From NCBI GenBank assembly GCA_051252515.1, contig JBPOFS010000001.1, forward strand, positions 1 to 64,000: a stretch of DNA of 64,000 nucleotides. The letters are read 5' to 3'. Position 1 is the first letter of the stretch, and every line of letters begins with the position of its first letter. Below are positions 53,570-63,150 of the stretch, piece by piece. Both the position numbers and the translations under genes were made by a program. The notes under the pieces were generated by a model that ran no database searches, was not told the DNA's origin, and worked only from the letters and a program-made list of their open reading frames with translations. Source of the stretch: UBA5078 sp051252515 (GTDB taxonomy: Bacteria > Pseudomonadota > Gammaproteobacteria > Pseudomonadales > Pseudohongiellaceae).

Positions 53570-55339
53570 ATGCGTAAAACTCTGCTGTCTATCGCCTTCA
53601 TCGCGATCACGCAGCCAGCACTAGCACAAGATTCAAAACCACTCATAGAAATCAGTGGGGCCGATACTCGCCTTGAAGAAAATATCCGTGCGCTTCTCTC
53701 TGTCAGCGACGAGCGTTGCACTACCGAATTGAGGCGCCTTAATAGGCTATTGCCGCAAGTCTCACGAGACATCGAGCGAGCTGCCCAGGCGCTTGGGTAT
53801 TACCGCTTGGATCAGAAAAATGAATTCAGCAAAACAGCGAGCTGCTGGGAGCTGAGCATCCAAGTCATTCCCGGGGCCCCCGTGTTATTTGGGGATATCA
53901 ATATTCAAGTCGTGCCCGACTCCACACGAACCGTGGCTCAAAACGATCCATTTGCAGCGCTGATGACGGACTTACCGGTACGTACAGGCAGCCAGCTGAA
54001 CCATAGCGAATACGAAAACCTTAAATCCTCACTCAGTGCCATTGCGGTCGAAAACGGGTATTTTGCTGCACGTTTCACCCGTTCAGAACTCTTAGTCGAC
54101 GTGGATAGCAATCGCGCGGAAGTTCAGATTGAATTTGATCCAGGTGTGCGCTTTCGTTTCGGCAAGATCAGCATCACCCCAATCGAAGCATTGTCACAGA
54201 GCTTCATTACCCGGTTCCTGCCTTTTGCCGCAGGTGAACCTTACTCTACCGAAATGCTCATTGAGCTTAGAGAAAGCCTCAACAATAGTCAGTACTTCAG
54301 CGAAGTGGCCGTCACCCCACAGCTCAATGCTTCGCAGACTAGCAATGCCACGGGCGTACGCGAAGTGCCTGTGAATATTGATTTGAGTATGCGTCCGCGC
54401 CGCAGCTGGTCTACTGGCCTAGGCGTCACCACCGACATTGGCCCGCGTGTCACCTTGGCCCATGAGGATCGCTACCTCAACCGTTCTGGGCACCGCCTAA
54501 ACAGTGACATCGCTTTATCTCCGCTGGATCAACGCGGCAATCTGACTTACAACATCCCCTTGAGCGAGCCCAGTACTGAAAGCCTAAGCTTTTCGACTGG
54601 TTACGTGGGTCAAGACAACGACACCTTTATTGCCGACACTTTTAAGCTCGGGGTCAGCTATCGCTCCAACGTAAACCCTTGGCTATTAGGCCAAGATTGG
54701 CTACAAAATATTTTCGTTAACTATCAGCGAGAACGATCCGAGATCAACGATGTCCGTGAGCAAAGCAATCTCACCATTACGGGGATCAACTGGACCAAGA
54801 CTGTAGCGGATGATCCGATTTATCCCACTCAAGGGTGGCGTCTATTCACGCAGGTGAGCGGTGCGTCCAACGCCTTATTATCGGACATGAGTTTCGTGCA
54901 GCTTTACGCCAGCGGCAAATATATTCAAAGCATAGGGACAGGCCGATTCCTTGTGCGCTCCGAGCTTGCGACATCGATTGTCGGCGGAGTCGAAGACCTG
55001 CCAGTCTCTATTCGCTACTTCACCGGCGGCGATCAAAGCGTCCGTGGCTACAAATATGGCAGCTTAGGCGCTTTGAATGATGACGGCGAAGTGATCGGTG
55101 GTAAGCACTTACTAACTGCCAGTGTCGAATACGACTTCCCAGTGCGTGCGGGTTGGCGCGGAGCTGTCTTTTACGATGCGGGTAACTCCTTTGCCGATTA
55201 CACCAATCTTGCGCTTAATACGAGCGTGGGATTCGGCGTGCGCTGGCTATCCCCCATTGGCGCTATTCGTGCGGATATTGCACGCGGTTTGGAAACCGGA
55301 GGCTTTCGCTTACACATCACCATGGGGCCCGACTTATGA
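53570..55339 (+). CDS. tamA: translocation and assembly module subunit TamA
   Basis: About 589 residues of the Omp85 family. A signal peptide (MRKTLLSIAFIAITQPALA) is followed by three POTRA-like repeats in the periplasm (to about residue 270) and a 16-stranded beta-barrel. The barrel carries VRGYKYGSLGALND (the VRGY/F substrate-lid motif) and ends in an aromatic-alternating strand. With TamB it inserts certain outer-membrane proteins and helps lipid transport. In-frame ATGs at 53528 and 53546 are possible but would put residues before the signal peptide. Its stop overlaps the tamB start (ATGA). Confidence 0.95.
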   Translation: MRKTLLSIAFIAITQPALAQDSKPLIEISGADTRLEENIRALLSVSDERCTTELRRLNRLLPQVSRDIERAAQALGYYRLDQKNEFSKTASCWELSIQVIPGAPVLFGDINIQVVPDSTRTVAQNDPFAALMTDLPVRTGSQLNHSEYENLKSSLSAIAVENGYFAARFTRSELLVDVDSNRAEVQIEFDPGVRFRFGKISITPIEALSQSFITRFLPFAAGEPYSTEMLIELRESLNNSQYFSEVAVTPQLNASQTSNATGVREVPVNIDLSMRPRRSWSTGLGVTTDIGPRVTLAHEDRYLNRSGHRLNSDIALSPLDQRGNLTYNIPLSEPSTESLSFSTGYVGQDNDTFIADTFKLGVSYRSNVNPWLLGQDWLQNIFVNYQRERSEINDVREQSNLTITGINWTKTVADDPIYPTQGWRLFTQVSGASNALLSDMSFVQLYASGKYIQSIGTGRFLVRSELATSIVGGVEDLPVSIRYFTGGDQSVRGYKYGSLGALNDDGEVIGGKHLLTASVEYDFPVRAGWRGAVFYDAGNSFADYTNLALNTSVGFGVRWLSPIGAIRADIARGLETGGFRLHITMGPDL

Positions 55340-58300
55340 GCGCTCCTGAGAACACCAACCCTACTCAGCCTAATAGCGGCGCAGCGCCATTGTCTTTTGG
55401 GGCGAGAATGCTACGACTATTTTTCCTAAGTACCGTCGTATTATTGATAGTCCTGCTTCTCGCTCTGACCGCCATTAGCACCTTGCTCAGCACTAATATT
55501 GGCAGCCAATGGTTGTTAAACCAGGCACTAGTTCGGGTACAGAGTGACAGTCTCGAACTGTCCATTGAGCATAGCTTAGGCACAGCGCTTTCTGGGCTCG
55601 ATTTACAAGGCGTCCATCTACGGCTCGACGACAACACAGTGACTATCGACTCGTTGCAAAGCCGATGGAATCCGATGTCACTCTTAAGCGGCGAGTTTGT
55701 TCTCGATCTCCTAAATGTCAAAGGCCTGCACGTTGATTGGCATAGCTCAGAAGACGTTGGCGAGCCTGCAAATTTGAGCACCGACCCTTTCGCAGGCCTA
55801 GTACCATTGCCGCTCGACATCAGGTTCCCTCGAGTTGCCATCGACGACGCGACTCTGCAATTTGACGACACTAGCATCGACGTACAATCGTTAGTATTAG
55901 CAGGATCCTTGGTTAATAAGCACTTACAAATACGTCAACTCCAGGTCGTGTCAGCCCCTGTACAAGTTAATCTACAAGCCGAGCTAGACCTGATCGCGGC
56001 ACTGCCTTTAGAGGGGCGCTTAAGCTGGGCTTACACCGGCCCCATCACCCAAGACTTTGAAGATGCTAGCGGTGACTTACACTTTAGCGGCAACCTCAAC
56101 ACCCTGCGCATCAACCACCAACTTATCCGCCCATTGGAGATGACAAGCGATGGCGAGCTCCTGCTGCATTTACTAAGTGAGGGCGTATCGCCAACGCCTA
56201 GCTTTGAACTGCATCATAATATTGTGCCGCAAGTGTTAGCCGCCAACTCCGTTAGCAGTAGTGAACAAATACGCATTGAGTCTGCCCAAATATCGACGAT
56301 GGGCGACTTTAGTGCCGTGGATTTTGCCGGCAACGCTCGCTTGGCGGTGCAGAACGCTCAAGGCAACAACCTTGCCCCAAGCGTTGAGCTCAGCTGGGCG
56401 ACAGCAATCCAAGGCCAACAACTCACCATCTCCCAAGCATCGGTCACTAGCAACACAGGCTCCGTGCTTGCCAGCGGACTACTGCAATGGGGTGACCCTC
56501 TGCAATTATCGATGCAATTGGACATCCAAGAAAGCGATGGCAGTCAATATCAACCCTTTTTACCCGAGGGAATAGTACTCGGCGCCTTGAATGGATCCGC
56601 ACAATTAGAATTACGCCAGAGTAACGAACAGTTAGAAGGCAGCCTCTCTATTGCATCGCTTACGGGGGAGCTTAACTACTACCCCCTTCTCATCGATGGT
56701 GACCTGCGTTATGGCGCAAATGGCTTGGAAATCGATGAGCTCAATGCCCAAAGCGGCACCACGCAACTGAGCGTCGATGGCACTTGGGCAGACTTAATCG
56801 ATTTTAATTGGAAGCTCGATGCTAATGACCTCAGCACTCTTTCGCCTTTATTGCAGGGCAGCATCAATGCAGAAGGGGCTGTCAAAGGCACACCCGAAAC
56901 TCCACAGATCGATTTAACTGCAAACGCACAAGATCTAGACCTCGCCGGTATACGTGTCGCTCGCCTCTCGGCGCGAGGGGAATACCTCAATAACAGCAAC
57001 ACCTTGCAAATGACGGTTGAAGGCATCGAATACAGTGACAATGCCAACCAGCATATTAATACACTCAACATCACTGCCAATGGATTGCCTGCCGAGCATA
57101 CGCTAGCCCTTTCAGTCCAATCCCCAATGGGCGAGGCGACGTGGGCATTGAGTGGAGCCCTGTTGAATGACCCAGCGCTGCACTGGGAAGGACTTCTTCA
57201 GAACGGTGAAATCAATAGCGAACTAGGGCTATGGTCCTTGGCACAAGCTAGCACAATGCGTTTAAGCCAAGACGCAGTCGATTTGCCTCAACAATGCTGG
57301 CAGCAGCTCTCTAGCACTCTATGTTTTGACGGTAATTGGCTGGCCGACGGCACCGTGAGCGCAAACATCACCCTAGACGACTACCCATTAAGCCATCTCA
57401 ACGCCCCCCCTGCCGAATCCCCAGGACAAGCGCGTGTGGCCCCTCTATTGCCAGCACTGCCGGTGGGCAGTCGTGCAGACGGATTGCTTAACGCCAACGT
57501 CAATGTCTCCGGGCAAATAAGTGCGGACCTGAGCATGCTAACAGCGCAGTTCAATGTCAATGCAGGTGAAGGGCAAATAGAAGTAGAGCCGGCTCCAGCG
57601 CCTGTGGATGACAATCCCGCTACCGCCCAAGAGCCCCTTGAGACGCAAACTTTCTATTGGCGTGCAGCCAATGTCACAGGCAGCCTTGAGAACAATCAAT
57701 GGTCGCTCAACAGCGGCTTAGACTTTTATCAACCCAATCTCGCTGACTCTGGAATGTCAGTACAAGGCAATGCCGACGCACAATTGTTAATCAGTGCGAA
57801 TCGCGCCCTTGATGGTCAACTTAACCTCGCCTTCGACGACTTAAGCTGGATTGAGGCCTTTGTTCCCTCCATGCAAAACACACAAGGACGCCTACAAGGT
57901 TTAACTATTATATCCGGCACTATTGAAGCACCACAATTTGGTGGCAATCTTTCGCTAATGGATGCGGCGGTGGATATTCCAGAGCTAGGCCTAGAGCTGC
58001 GTGACATCGAAACAACCGTCACAAGTGATATTAGCCAAACCGTCCTGATCCAAGGCAAGGCCACATCCGGTGACGGTGATTTACGTTTTGTCAGCGAAAT
58101 TCAAGACCCGTTGAGCGCAACCCGCACCTTCAATATCACCCTAGACGGGCAGGACTTTACGCTAATTAATGATCTGGAAATCTTGCTGAAAATAACTCCC
58201 GAATTGCGCTTAGTAGGCAATGGCGAGGCCATCCATATCAGCGGCAACTTAACGCTGCCTGTTGTAGATGTTCGTATCACTTCACTACCCGAATCTGCCG

Positions 58301-59103
58301 TTGATGTGTCGGCAGACACCGTCTTGGTGAGCAACGGATCGAGCACTATCCCAGTTCATAATGCGGCCGATGGTGATCCGAGCATGTTTGATGGCATTAG
58401 CATTACGTCAGAGCTCAAAATCGCTCTTGGCGATGAAGCGCGCTTTAGAGGTTTCGGTCTTGATACCGAGTTAGCAGGAGCGTTAGAGATCACACAACGT
58501 GAAACAGGCGGCCCGTTGACCTATGGAGAGCTGACGGTAGAGGAAGGTAGTTTCCAAACTTATGGCCGCACCTTGACCATAGAACATGGCAAGCTATTGT
58601 TCTTTGGCAGCCTTGATAACCCTGCGTTAGATATTCGCGCCGTCAGACAAGCCGAGGATGTCAAAGTAGGCGTTCAAATGAATGGAACGCTGCGTAACAT
58701 CCGTAGCCAATTGTTTTCGACTCCGACACTCCCAGATGGCGATATCATTGCCGTCATGCTGACTGGCCGACCAATAGCAGAGATAGGCAGCCAACAAGAT
58801 AGCAATGCCTTACTGGGGGCGATTACTAGCCTTGGCATCAATAAAGGCCAGTCTTTAACAAACCAAGTGCGCAACCAACTTGGTCTAGACACTCTCGCCA
58901 TTACAAGTAGCGGTGATACAAGCAACAGCAGTCTTACGCTGGGAAAATACCTCACCCCGAAACTGTTTATCCGTTACGGGGTGGGCTTGTTTGAAACCGA
59001 ATCCACTCTATCCGTCGATTACAGCCTAAGCGAAAAAATCAAGCTTGAAGCAAAATCTGGTAGCACCCAAAGCGTCGATATTAAGTACACAGTGGAGCGC
59101 TAA
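55336..59103 (+). CDS. tamB: translocation and assembly module subunit TamB
   Basis: A 1255-residue AsmA-like bridging protein. One N-terminal TM helix (LFFLSTVVLLIVLLLALTAI) anchors it in the inner membrane. A long beta-taco of repeated DLxV/LxxLxLxG strands crosses the periplasm. The conserved C-terminal DUF490 domain includes GELTVEEGSFQTYGRTLTI and GDIIAVMLTGRP, ending at IKYTVER, and docks to TamA. Translation is coupled to tamA by a 4-bp overlap. Confidence 0.96.
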   Translation: MSAPENTNPTQPNSGAAPLSFGARMLRLFFLSTVVLLIVLLLALTAISTLLSTNIGSQWLLNQALVRVQSDSLELSIEHSLGTALSGLDLQGVHLRLDDNTVTIDSLQSRWNPMSLLSGEFVLDLLNVKGLHVDWHSSEDVGEPANLSTDPFAGLVPLPLDIRFPRVAIDDATLQFDDTSIDVQSLVLAGSLVNKHLQIRQLQVVSAPVQVNLQAELDLIAALPLEGRLSWAYTGPITQDFEDASGDLHFSGNLNTLRINHQLIRPLEMTSDGELLLHLLSEGVSPTPSFELHHNIVPQVLAANSVSSSEQIRIESAQISTMGDFSAVDFAGNARLAVQNAQGNNLAPSVELSWATAIQGQQLTISQASVTSNTGSVLASGLLQWGDPLQLSMQLDIQESDGSQYQPFLPEGIVLGALNGSAQLELRQSNEQLEGSLSIASLTGELNYYPLLIDGDLRYGANGLEIDELNAQSGTTQLSVDGTWADLIDFNWKLDANDLSTLSPLLQGSINAEGAVKGTPETPQIDLTANAQDLDLAGIRVARLSARGEYLNNSNTLQMTVEGIEYSDNANQHINTLNITANGLPAEHTLALSVQSPMGEATWALSGALLNDPALHWEGLLQNGEINSELGLWSLAQASTMRLSQDAVDLPQQCWQQLSSTLCFDGNWLADGTVSANITLDDYPLSHLNAPPAESPGQARVAPLLPALPVGSRADGLLNANVNVSGQISADLSMLTAQFNVNAGEGQIEVEPAPAPVDDNPATAQEPLETQTFYWRAANVTGSLENNQWSLNSGLDFYQPNLADSGMSVQGNADAQLLISANRALDGQLNLAFDDLSWIEAFVPSMQNTQGRLQGLTIISGTIEAPQFGGNLSLMDAAVDIPELGLELRDIETTVTSDISQTVLIQGKATSGDGDLRFVSEIQDPLSATRTFNITLDGQDFTLINDLEILLKITPELRLVGNGEAIHISGNLTLPVVDVRITSLPESAVDVSADTVLVSNGSSTIPVHNAADGDPSMFDGISITSELKIALGDEARFRGFGLDTELAGALEITQRETGGPLTYGELTVEEGSFQTYGRTLTIEHGKLLFFGSLDNPALDIRAVRQAEDVKVGVQMNGTLRNIRSQLFSTPTLPDGDIIAVMLTGRPIAEIGSQQDSNALLGAITSLGINKGQSLTNQVRNQLGLDTLAITSSGDTSNSSLTLGKYLTPKLFIRYGVGLFETESTLSVDYSLSEKIKLEAKSGSTQSVDIKYTVER

Positions 59104-59222
59104 AACGGCGCTCTTTTGCTCTTGAAATCCCGCGCCAATTCCCTTATTTATACACTGCAAGCACGGCACTTAAGCGCCGGCATCCCGCAATTCATTTCGA
59201 TTTAACACAAAGAGGTGATGTG

Positions 59223-59888
59223 ATGCATACACGCAGACGAACGCTACTCCTTTCAGGCCTTTTCACGGCCTCTATTCTCGCAAGCCTTGCCCTAGGCGTT
59301 ACTTTAGGCAGCTCGCAATTGCTTCGATCGAGCGCTGTGCTCGGCGAACATTCAGAAGAAGACCCCAAGGCCAGCCTACTCGAGAAACTTGAACACAGCG
59401 CCGCCCAGCAAGCACAATCGCAAGCGCCTCAGTCACTCATTAACGGCTTGGGGAGCGGGTTCTCAAATTCATTTTTTGGCAACCCAATGGCACAAATGCA
59501 GCAGATGGAAGCGGAGATGGAGAGAATATTTTCAAGCTTTAACGCACCCGGTTTGGGCACAGGTTCAAACCTTTGGGGAAGCAGTTTTGCCAATGTGGTT
59601 CAGCCGCAAGTAGATGTACAAGAGAGCGACGACGAGTTCCGTGTAGTCATCTCTCTTGCCGAAAACAGCGAGCTCGATTTGCAAACAGACTTAGCGAACA
59701 ATACCCTTTCGATATCGGCTCAAGTGCAAACCGGGACACAAAATAGTAGTGGCAACCGACAGATGAGTAGCTCGTTCATGAGCCAATTTTCTCGGGATAT
59801 TTTCCTCGATGCTCCAGTCGATCCGACCGGCATGCAGACAGAAAAATCCGACTCAGAAGTCATCATTCGAATTCCGAAGCTATCCTAA
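59223..59888 (+). CDS. membrane-anchored Hsp20/alpha-crystallin protein
   Basis: 221 residues. A basic start and a hydrophobic stretch (about 8-28, LLLSGLFTASILASLALGVTLG) make a signal peptide or anchor, so the protein is periplasmic or membrane-bound, unlike ordinary cytosolic small heat-shock proteins. After a Gln/Ser-rich linker comes an alpha-crystallin domain (about 125-215): VQPQVDVQESDDEFRVVI, NNTLSISAQVQ, FSRDIFLDAPVD and terminal VIIRIPKL, resembling an IxI/V tail. ATG 59223 is preceded by AGAGGTG. It lies 119 bp downstream of tamB, where it may guard outer-membrane precursors; that is inference. Confidence 0.85.
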   Translation: MHTRRRTLLLSGLFTASILASLALGVTLGSSQLLRSSAVLGEHSEEDPKASLLEKLEHSAAQQAQSQAPQSLINGLGSGFSNSFFGNPMAQMQQMEAEMERIFSSFNAPGLGTGSNLWGSSFANVVQPQVDVQESDDEFRVVISLAENSELDLQTDLANNTLSISAQVQTGTQNSSGNRQMSSSFMSQFSRDIFLDAPVDPTGMQTEKSDSEVIIRIPKLS

Positions 59889-59893
59889 TCGCG

Positions 59894-59919
59894 GAGGCTG
59901 GTCATTGCTGGCCAGCCTC
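59894..59919. terminator. terminator-like hairpin between convergent genes
   Basis: GAGGCTGG (59894-59901) pairs perfectly with CCAGCCTC (59912-59919). It lies 5 bp beyond the sHSP stop and before the convergent hydrolase stop. A strong T-tract is missing. Confidence 0.5.
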
Positions 59920-59935
59920 TGAATTCGGTTTGCCG

Positions 59936-60883
59936 TTATGGCCTAGCCTTCAACCACCAATACAAGGTCGAGGACACTAGTTCAGCACCATCTTGTTGTA
60001 CGAAGTGTCCTGCACCTGGCACCGTTACTATCGTTGTATCCGCATCGATCCAGTCCCACGTATTGTTCAATCCGTCCGAATGCAATGCGACATCCGCTAG
60101 GCCATGAAAAATCAGCACTGGCATTTGTAAGCGAGGCACTGGTGGCGGCGCAGGAATTTCATCACTTTGCTCGCGCAGCACTGGATAGTTGATTTTGTAA
60201 TAGGCCAACATGGCGTCAAAGTCCGACTGCCGAAACGCTTCGACATAGCGCTTCTTAGCCTCGGCATCCGTGACCCAACTAGCCAACACTTCAGCTGTCA
60301 TGGGTTGACCGAAGAAGATATCTGGATCACTGGGGGAACCTTCTTGAAAACGCTGTGCGTAGGCTGAGTTGGCTCGTTGCTCTGGGTTGATCGTCAACTC
60401 CCGGAGCTGCCCCACTGGATGAGGAAGATTCAAGATCACTAACTTATCGACCATCTGTGGATAGCTGAAAGCAAACTGCCAAGACACCGCTCCACCCCAG
60501 TCATGCCCTACAATAATCGCCTTCTCTTGCCCCATATGCTTAATGACTGCCGCGACATCAGAGGTCAGTCGAGGCATCGCGTATTGCTCTGTCCCTTTTG
60601 GTTTGTCGCTCAGGTTATACCCACGCTGATCGATGGCCACCACTTGGTAGTCACCTTTAAGCGCCTCCATCTGATGCCTCCAGCTATACCAAAAGTCTGG
60701 AAAACCATGGATCATCACGACTAAAGGACCACTTCCTACAGTCGCGTAGTGGATCTTAACCCCTTCATTATCTGCGTAGCCGTGTTCGACTTCGTCCCAA
60801 ATTTCTGCATTCGCCATCGACATTCCCCCACCATTGAATATGATCAACAACACTAATAATCCGGCACTTCGTAGTGATCTCAT
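59936..60883 (-). CDS. alpha/beta hydrolase, epoxide-hydrolase-like
   Basis: 315 residues with an N-terminal signal peptide (ending MANA-E), so exported. HGFPDFWYSWRHQ holds the oxyanion HG-P motif of soluble epoxide hydrolases. The nucleophile elbow is VGHDWGG with Asp128, not Ser, and the base is His in PGAGHFVQQD. The Asp nucleophile points to an epoxide hydrolase or haloalkane dehalogenase; HGFPDFWYSWRHQ favours the epoxide hydrolase group. The ATG at 60883 starts the signal peptide; the frame extending to 60961 is less likely. It is divergent from nhaA. Confidence 0.88.
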   Translation of the reverse strand: MRSLRSAGLLVLLIIFNGGGMSMANAEIWDEVEHGYADNEGVKIHYATVGSGPLVVMIHGFPDFWYSWRHQMEALKGDYQVVAIDQRGYNLSDKPKGTEQYAMPRLTSDVAAVIKHMGQEKAIIVGHDWGGAVSWQFAFSYPQMVDKLVILNLPHPVGQLRELTINPEQRANSAYAQRFQEGSPSDPDIFFGQPMTAEVLASWVTDAEAKKRYVEAFRQSDFDAMLAYYKINYPVLREQSDEIPAPPPVPRLQMPVLIFHGLADVALHSDGLNNTWDWIDADTTIVTVPGAGHFVQQDGAELVSSTLYWWLKARP

Positions 60884-61010
60884 TGCCCCTTTCCCCCGTA
60901 TTTTCTTAGAAGATTCATCATAAAGAGTTTGGTCTCTGCTGACCAATATATGCCTCAGCACAAAGCAAATTAGGGTAAGCTATAAGCTACCAACTACCGC
61001 AAAGGGACGC

Positions 61011-62207
61011 ATGATAAACAACGCACAGACCGCCATTCAAAACTTCTTCCGTATGGAATCATCTAGCGGCATCCTGTTAATGATTGCCGCCGTGCTCGCG
61101 CTAGTCATGGCAAACTCTCCGCTGTCGGTTTGGTATGATTTATTCATTGATACCCCTGTCCAAGTTCGCGTCGGTCAGTTGGACGTCGCCAAACCCCTCT
61201 TGTTATGGATTAACGATGGCTTGATGGCGTTGTTCTTCTTTCTTGTTGGCTTAGAGCTCAAGCGAGAGCTCATCGAAGGGGAACTTTCCAATCGCCGTAA
61301 AATAATACTCCCAGGCTTTGGCGCTATTGGAGGGATGCTTTTCCCTGCCGCTATTTATCTCGCGATCAACTATGACGATCCCGATGCAGTCTCCGGCTGG
61401 GCCATTCCCGCAGCCACGGATATCGCATTCGCACTAGGAATTCTCTCTCTACTCGGTTCTCGGGTGCCTATCACCGTAAAAATATTCCTGACCTCATTGG
61501 CTATTTTCGATGACATTGGCGCCATTGTAATCATCGCCGCATTTTACACAGCACAGATATCACTGATCTCATTGCTGATAGCCGGTCTTTGTATCCCGAT
61601 TCTGTTCGTCTTAAACCGCAAAGGCGTCACGTCGCGCAGTGTTTATCGAATGATCGGCATCATCATGTGGGTCGCCATGCTCAAGTCCGGTGTCCATGCG
61701 ACTCTCACAGGCGTGATTTTGGCGCTATTCATTCCCATGCGCAGTAAAAGTGACCCCGATGCGAGGCCCCTTCACGAATGGGAGCACGATCTGCATACCT
61801 TAGTGGCATTTGTCGTACTGCCCATCTTTGCATTTGCCAATGCGGGGATCAGTTTAAAAGGTGTTGGTCTGGAGCAACTTGCTCACGGTGTCCCTCTTGG
61901 CATCACCCTAGGGCTCTTTGTAGGAAAACAGATTGGTGTCTTTGGCATGTGCTGGATCGCAATCAAATGCAAATGGACAGACATGCCTGAAGGGATGAAT
62001 TGGACATCCCTTTATGCCACGGGAATACTATGCGGGGTTGGTTTCACCATGAGCCTATTTATTGGCTCCCTCGCCTTCGAAAGCACCGGCGTTAACCTGC
62101 TATTTGACGAAAGGTTAGGCATCCTTTTAGGGTCATTGCTCTCTGGCATTTGTGGCTATTTACTATTACGCTACAGCCTCTATAAAACGAGCACGGACGC
62201 GAGCTAA
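61011..62207 (+). CDS. nhaA: Na+/H+ antiporter NhaA
   Basis: A 398-residue inner-membrane antiporter of 12 TM helices, exporting sodium in exchange for protons at alkaline pH. FFFLVGLELKRELIEGEL, PAATDIAFALGILSLLG and AIFDDIGAIVIIAAFYT contain the unwound-helix residues and the paired aspartates of the ion site; GVGFTMSLFIGSLAF is near the C-terminus. A marine habitat fits. Its TAA shares one base with the ATG of the PepSY-TM gene (TAATG), so translation is coupled. Confidence 0.97.
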   Translation: MINNAQTAIQNFFRMESSSGILLMIAAVLALVMANSPLSVWYDLFIDTPVQVRVGQLDVAKPLLLWINDGLMALFFFLVGLELKRELIEGELSNRRKIILPGFGAIGGMLFPAAIYLAINYDDPDAVSGWAIPAATDIAFALGILSLLGSRVPITVKIFLTSLAIFDDIGAIVIIAAFYTAQISLISLLIAGLCIPILFVLNRKGVTSRSVYRMIGIIMWVAMLKSGVHATLTGVILALFIPMRSKSDPDARPLHEWEHDLHTLVAFVVLPIFAFANAGISLKGVGLEQLAHGVPLGITLGLFVGKQIGVFGMCWIAIKCKWTDMPEGMNWTSLYATGILCGVGFTMSLFIGSLAFESTGVNLLFDERLGILLGSLLSGICGYLLLRYSLYKTSTDAS

Positions 62208-62818
62208 TGATCAGCAAGAATCGCCTACATCGCATTGTGGGCATTCTCCTACTTTGTCCTTTAATAACCTGGTGCATCACTGGCACGATTTTCCTGATCC
62301 AACCAGGATACGGCTCAGCGTATGAAGCGCTTAATGTTCGACATTACCCCCTCGACTCACTAATTGAGATCCCTGCCAATCCTCAATGGCAGGAAGTACG
62401 GGTATTGCGAACAGTGCTTGGGACCCATCTTCTCGTTAAAACTGACGAAACCAACCTGCACTTAAATGCGCTAAACGGACAACCGTTTACTGCAGTCGAT
62501 GACGCACAGAAACAACAACTTATTGCCGATACGATTGCAGACAAGCCTGCGCGTTATGGAGAAATTTCTTCGGTAGAAGATGGCCTGTACACCACCACGA
62601 CAGGAATCGAGATCAGCCTAAACTGGGACACCCTCTCCCTACGACAATACGGCAATGATACGCGCTGGATTGACAGGCTTTATCAAGTCCATTATTTACA
62701 GTGGACTGGCAATGATCTCTTAGACAAGGTCCTTGGTGTTTTAGGACTATTACTATTAGTCGCCATCAGCATCACAGGCTCTATGATGATTTTCAAAACT
62801 CGCACACGATCGACGTAA
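62207..62818 (+). CDS. PepSY-associated TM protein
   Basis: 203 residues. TM1 (IVGILLLCPLITWCITGTIFL) follows a short basic N-terminus with LHRIVGI, a PepSY_TM-like start; a periplasmic domain of about 130 residues resembles a PepSY module; TM2 (VLGVLGLLLLVAISITGSMM) is at the C-terminus, preceded by HYLQWTG. Related proteins serve as membrane reductases or siderophore-iron-related partners, so a link to the TonB receptor downstream is conceivable. Coupled to nhaA by a 1-base overlap. Confidence 0.75.
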   Translation: MISKNRLHRIVGILLLCPLITWCITGTIFLIQPGYGSAYEALNVRHYPLDSLIEIPANPQWQEVRVLRTVLGTHLLVKTDETNLHLNALNGQPFTAVDDAQKQQLIADTIADKPARYGEISSVEDGLYTTTTGIEISLNWDTLSLRQYGNDTRWIDRLYQVHYLQWTGNDLLDKVLGVLGLLLLVAISITGSMMIFKTRTRST

Positions 62819-63150
62819 GACCATCACCTGCCCCCATTACTTTCAAACACTCCTCGTTTCACCTCAACATTATTGACCTAGCTTTGAACCTCTAACCACT
62901 CATCTCAAAAAACCATCACTTCATTTACTTTTTGTTTACAAATTGTGGCGTCTTGTTATATTTCGCAACGGAGAAAAAAATGACTTTGATATAACTAAAA
63001 TTTATACATCCGGACATTCGTGTGTAAAAGAGGAAACCCACAATAAGATAGATTTAACTAAAACCAACAAAAACAACGCACTAGCACCATTCATGAAAAT
63101 GAATAGGCAGTTGTTAGGCGACCAAAAATAATAGAAATAGAGGTCAACCT
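62819..63150 (+). other. intergenic region with promoter and long leader of the TonB receptor gene
   Basis: About 330 bp without a convincing gene. A good sigma-70-like promoter, TTTACA (62935-62940) and TATATT (62957-62962) with 16-bp spacing, would give a 5' leader of about 180 nt that is A-rich and lacks a stable hairpin I can see. A small frame at 62943-63131 begins with TTG inside the promoter and is not credible. Confidence 0.5.
62935..62962 (+). promoter_or_regulatory. putative sigma-70 promoter of the TonB receptor gene
   Basis: TTTACA and TATATT at 16-bp spacing; both hexamers differ from consensus at one position. Confidence 0.5.

Noticed and set aside
62943..63131. Open frame of 62 codons upstream of the TonB receptor
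   Set aside because: It starts with TTG inside the predicted promoter and has no Shine-Dalgarno; it is more likely untranslated leader.
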